From Saprospiraceae bacterium (GTDB taxonomy: Bacteria > Bacteroidota > Bacteroidia > Chitinophagales > Saprospiraceae): a DNA stretch of 44,602 nt. The DNA lies in the NCBI GenBank assembly GCA_020437105.1, contig JAGQWR010000029.1, positions 1-44,602 on the forward strand. Reading direction: 5' to 3'. Positions 42,801 to 44,602 of the stretch are shown here, in pieces (the stretch's first letter is position 1; each line of letters starts with the position of its first letter). The notes below the pieces were generated by a model that saw only the letters and a list, made by a program, of their open reading frames with translations, did not search any database and was not told the origin of the DNA. The position numbers were made by a program, and so were the translations under genes.

Positions 42801-44602
42801 AGGGAATGCTCCTACTCAGGACAGTGTCATTTTGATTAGCACAAATTTGTGTAATACAGACACCTTAGTGCAGTATTTTGATGTAAATCCAACAGATGTA
42901 ACGGCATTGCTGATTGCAAATGAAAATGAGGTTTGTGTGGGGGAGGCGTTGAGCTTTGGGTCGGCTTCCACACCGGGGGCGATCAATTCCTGGTGGATAA
43001 GTGATGAGACAACCTATTTGGGCGATTCAATTACCCATGTTTTTGCGACCGCAGGCGATTATGAAGTAGTGCTTTACGCGAATGGATGTGGTTTCGATAG
43101 CATGACAGTTGATGTGACTGTTTTGCCTTTGCCATCTGGTGCCCTGGTATATGACAACCCGGTTTGTGCGGGTACCCCGGCTGATTTCATGCTCACAACA
43201 GATGCTTCCGGTCATACCCTTTATTTTGGTACGGGCGATTCTACTTTTCAGAATACCATTCAATATACCTATCCGACAAGCGGGGCGTTTACGATTGATT
43301 TGGAGCTGGAGTCAGATGCGGGTTGTTTGAATAATGCGAGTTACCCGATACTTATCCAGCCACTTCCGATACCGGCGGCCTTACCACCTGATTCGCTTTG
43401 TGTCGGGGAACTGGGAAATTTTGTTTCTCAAAGTACTGGCACACAAAGCTGCCTCTGGGATTTTGGAGACAATCAGATCAGTGATTTGTGTGTCACGCAG
43501 CATGCATTCGCGGAAGCGGGAATACAGGCAGTAACCCTAACCGCTATTTCTCCGGCAGGTTGTGTTGATTCAATTCTGGTACCGGTGTATGTGCGCATTA
43601 GTCCGGTCGCAGATTTTAATTTCCTGTTGGACTTTGATTGTACTCCGGCATCCGTGCAGTTTTTAAACCAGAGTCTAAATGCTACGGGGTATGATTGGGA
43701 AATAGCTTCGGGCATCCATACTGATGAAACCGATCCGTTTTACACCTATTATCAGGGTGGCATTCAATTGGTTACCCTGGTCGCCAGCCGCGAACAAATC
43801 TGCTTTGATACCATTACTCAGAGCTTTGAAATTTTCCCTACTCCGATGCCAATCGTATCCTTTGAAGACCTCCGTTGTCGGGCGGAAGATCCTTTTGTTG
43901 TCAGTGTAGAAAACCTGGCGCCGGGAGAAATTGCAGAATTGACCGGGCCGGATTATAAAGAACTGGGCGTGGATCGTTTTGAAGTCTTTAATGCCGGGAC
44001 TTATGAGTTGATCGTCAGTTCGGCTGCCGGATGTGATACCACCATCAATTTTCAGGTAGCAGACGCGCTGCATTTGGAGCTGCTTACCCGCCCCGATACA
44101 ACTATTCGCTTAGGAGAGTCGGTGTTACTCAATACTTCGGCCAATGTTCAGGATTTGGATATTAATTGGTCTCCGGCTGGTTCTTTGGATGACGCTACCA
44201 TCTTGTCTCCCCTGGCGATGCCATTCCAGACCACGACTTACGTGATTAGCGCGTATGATAGTTTGTGTTTAAAAACAGACACGGTGGAAGTGCGCGTGTT
44301 GGAGGATCGTAGTATTTATTTCCCGAATGCGATCAGTCCGAATGATGACGGAATAAATGATTATTATCGCATTCATGTTGGTCCGGCGGTTGTAGCCTTG
44401 ACTTATTTCAAGATTTTTGATCGCTTTGGCGAAATGGTCTATGAAGTCATTGATCCGGAATTATTAGCCGGCGGCTTTTTTGAAACATGGGATGGCAGAC
44501 ACCGGGGAGAATATATGAATCCGCAGGTTTTTACGTGGATCGCTGAGGTTGTGTATATTGACGGGGAAAAAGAATTTGTGGCAGGGGATTTAGTCATTAT
44601 TC
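39817..44602 (+). CDS. Second giant PKD/Ig-repeat surface protein with T9SS type B sorting domain (3' end beyond window)
   Basis: An open frame of 1595 codons runs from the ATG at 39817 to the window edge without a stop. The signal peptide ends at SLQAQ, before ICNISFQCGNE. The body has PKD domains (YQWDLGNGDMPTA, YVWDFGNGQTSTA, CLWDFGDNQISDL) and Ig-like repeats of the pattern GxWSGPGVDxxGxFxPxxAGxGxHxIxY near nt 41050-41350. The C-terminus is the type B (gliding-motility-associated) sorting domain: YFPNAISPNDDGINDYY, FKIFDRFGEMVYE, WDGRHRGEYM and finally EFVAGDLVII. Type B domains usually end with an IR-like pair at this point, so only one or a few codons are missing. No PorP/SprF gene lies upstream. 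It is probably exported by the same T9SS and displayed as an adhesin. Confidence 0.93.
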   Translation, partial: MQAIYLRFSPLFFSFFLIPSLQAQICNISFQCGNESSASGGFDSVLGSFCEGENTLFENNSDPNLVDSTFIYWGDGTFDAYLGTPDMPHVYDFSFDTCLTSGNALNLQVTMITRRYCPAGITEACIITFIQVKVDPYALFSLPDEVCVNQPFSPSNFTCENADTASYSWTIDGTFYSNEYSPSIIFDTPGIHTIGMTATNECGDDGFQQTILVRDLPESEFEFDPNLDGGCVDLVVPFTDLSLEADNYSWTISPSGGWEFIDSTTSGFDNPVVEFTVGGVYEVCLTVSNICGSSVFCDSIFVQVPPEAAIDPVDPFCDMGLYTPSAVFGGNYNTVEWTFINGNPGTFSGENPPEITYGNSGLAIVEVVGDCGIVIDTQEVEVIVVGVIDFCDPLPVFCLNSDPIQLCVNPVSGVWSGPGVDSDGLFTPSDAGVGVHAISYEIGGGTECLNTGVLQIEVEDVGASFLPPDALCIDTDPFDLIGTPIGGTFDGPGIVDPDLGTYSAEAAGPGLHTLMYNFSGSCIANFATEIEIIENPNLEVLDTTLICLTPNSVNLTNLVVVANDPNTGVFEWNGIGIVDDVLGLFDGNAAGGIGTYEVEVLYTIDPFCISRDTTVVEVTAYEEAETPDLFEFCTSEGIVQLTGTPGNGTWSGGTINPDGTLNVGALAAGTYTYNYVIQAGTVCESATQSDVNVINAASVDVGNNLFACETELIATLPAIASPGSWSGPFLQNGNEVDVVSAGPGQYTYTFTASNIPEACASDSLVLTIAALPEIMVDYPDTVCIGELVTFTNLTINATNYQWDLGNGDMPTAVSPSTMYDTEGTYTITLNAFTVVPSNSLPFCPQTWTGEIVVLPPPEQGSFTMDIEMGCPPLLVSFLNTSIVDAATSYVWDFGNGQTSTAINPMDIEFLGGVGDTSYYVSLTVANLCQAVAFTDTVTVLALAQADFGLTDYTPCSGDTIQINNTSTGNPDSYLWIFSDLSEYVSVNPPPYVPFTGNAPTQDSVILISTNLCNTDTLVQYFDVNPTDVTALLIANENEVCVGEALSFGSASTPGAINSWWISDETTYLGDSITHVFATAGDYEVVLYANGCGFDSMTVDVTVLPLPSGALVYDNPVCAGTPADFMLTTDASGHTLYFGTGDSTFQNTIQYTYPTSGAFTIDLELESDAGCLNNASYPILIQPLPIPAALPPDSLCVGELGNFVSQSTGTQSCLWDFGDNQISDLCVTQHAFAEAGIQAVTLTAISPAGCVDSILVPVYVRISPVADFNFLLDFDCTPASVQFLNQSLNATGYDWEIASGIHTDETDPFYTYYQGGIQLVTLVASREQICFDTITQSFEIFPTPMPIVSFEDLRCRAEDPFVVSVENLAPGEIAELTGPDYKELGVDRFEVFNAGTYELIVSSAAGCDTTINFQVADALHLELLTRPDTTIRLGESVLLNTSANVQDLDINWSPAGSLDDATILSPLAMPFQTTTYVISAYDSLCLKTDTVEVRVLEDRSIYFPNAISPNDDGINDYYRIHVGPAVVALTYFKIFDRFGEMVYEVIDPELLAGGFFETWDGRHRGEYMNPQVFTWIAEVVYIDGEKEFVAGDLVII

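Overview
The window comes from a Bacteroidota chromosome, most likely a Saprospiria-like or related marine/aquatic lineage (the lineage is an inference). Three things support this. Many exported proteins carry type IX secretion (T9SS) sorting domains, both type A ('YPNPA...') and type B ('gliding motility-associated' C-termini). There is a PorP/SprF protein next to a giant PKD protein. Recognisable promoters follow the Bacteroidota TTG-N19/20-TAnnTTTG pattern, and Shine-Dalgarno sequences are generally absent. No tRNA, rRNA, CRISPR array, insertion sequence or phage gene was seen.

Layout. 1-146: a cluster of small hairpins. 148-2716 (-): a fused membrane/spermidine-synthase-like protein and a secreted protein of unknown function. 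2859-4778 (+): threonyl-tRNA synthetase. 4914-5252: a mini protein that is almost only a T9SS sorting domain, followed by a strong terminator. 5593-14779 (+): a T9SS type B module made of PorP/SprF, a PorE-like TPR/propeller/OmpA protein and an 1864-residue PKD surface protein, closed by a terminator and a 16-base-period palindrome array. 14936-19198 (-): an aspartyl-protease/PDZ lipoprotein, a K+-dependent membrane pyrophosphatase with a good promoter, and a nitroreductase. 19334-22280 (+): a small membrane protein, then a DtxR-type metalloregulator, a TroA-like metal-binding protein and an ABC ATPase. The promoter of this metal operon carries a palindrome over its -10-equivalent, and no permease gene follows.

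22285-26525 (-): a probable three-gene unit of lipoprotein, DUF5723-type barrel and T9SS-exported esterase. 26657-28060 (-): a beta-CASP metallo-beta-lactamase RNase-like enzyme. 28170-30447 (-): an ECF sigma factor, a membrane anti-sigma-like protein and a DUF4097-like adhesin-like protein, closed by a terminator. 30535-34295 (+): a HEAT-repeat/cyclophilin lipoprotein, gcvT and a GbsR/MarR regulator. 34483-39658 (+): a lipoprotein, a second ECF sigma factor, an overlapping protein with one membrane segment plus a barrel-like C-terminus, and a triple-repeat secreted protein. 39817-44602 (+): a second giant PKD/T9SS type B protein, cut by the window edge within a few codons of its likely end.

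The common theme is the cell envelope: T9SS cargo and export factors, trans-envelope signalling by ECF sigma units, and metal homeostasis. The most unusual items are the metal ABC locus without a permease whose binding protein has a C-terminal membrane anchor, the twin palindromes between two divergent promoters at 19220-19312, the sigma-factor partner that combines an inner-membrane helix with an outer-membrane-barrel-like domain, and the 16-base-period palindrome array at 14859-14914.
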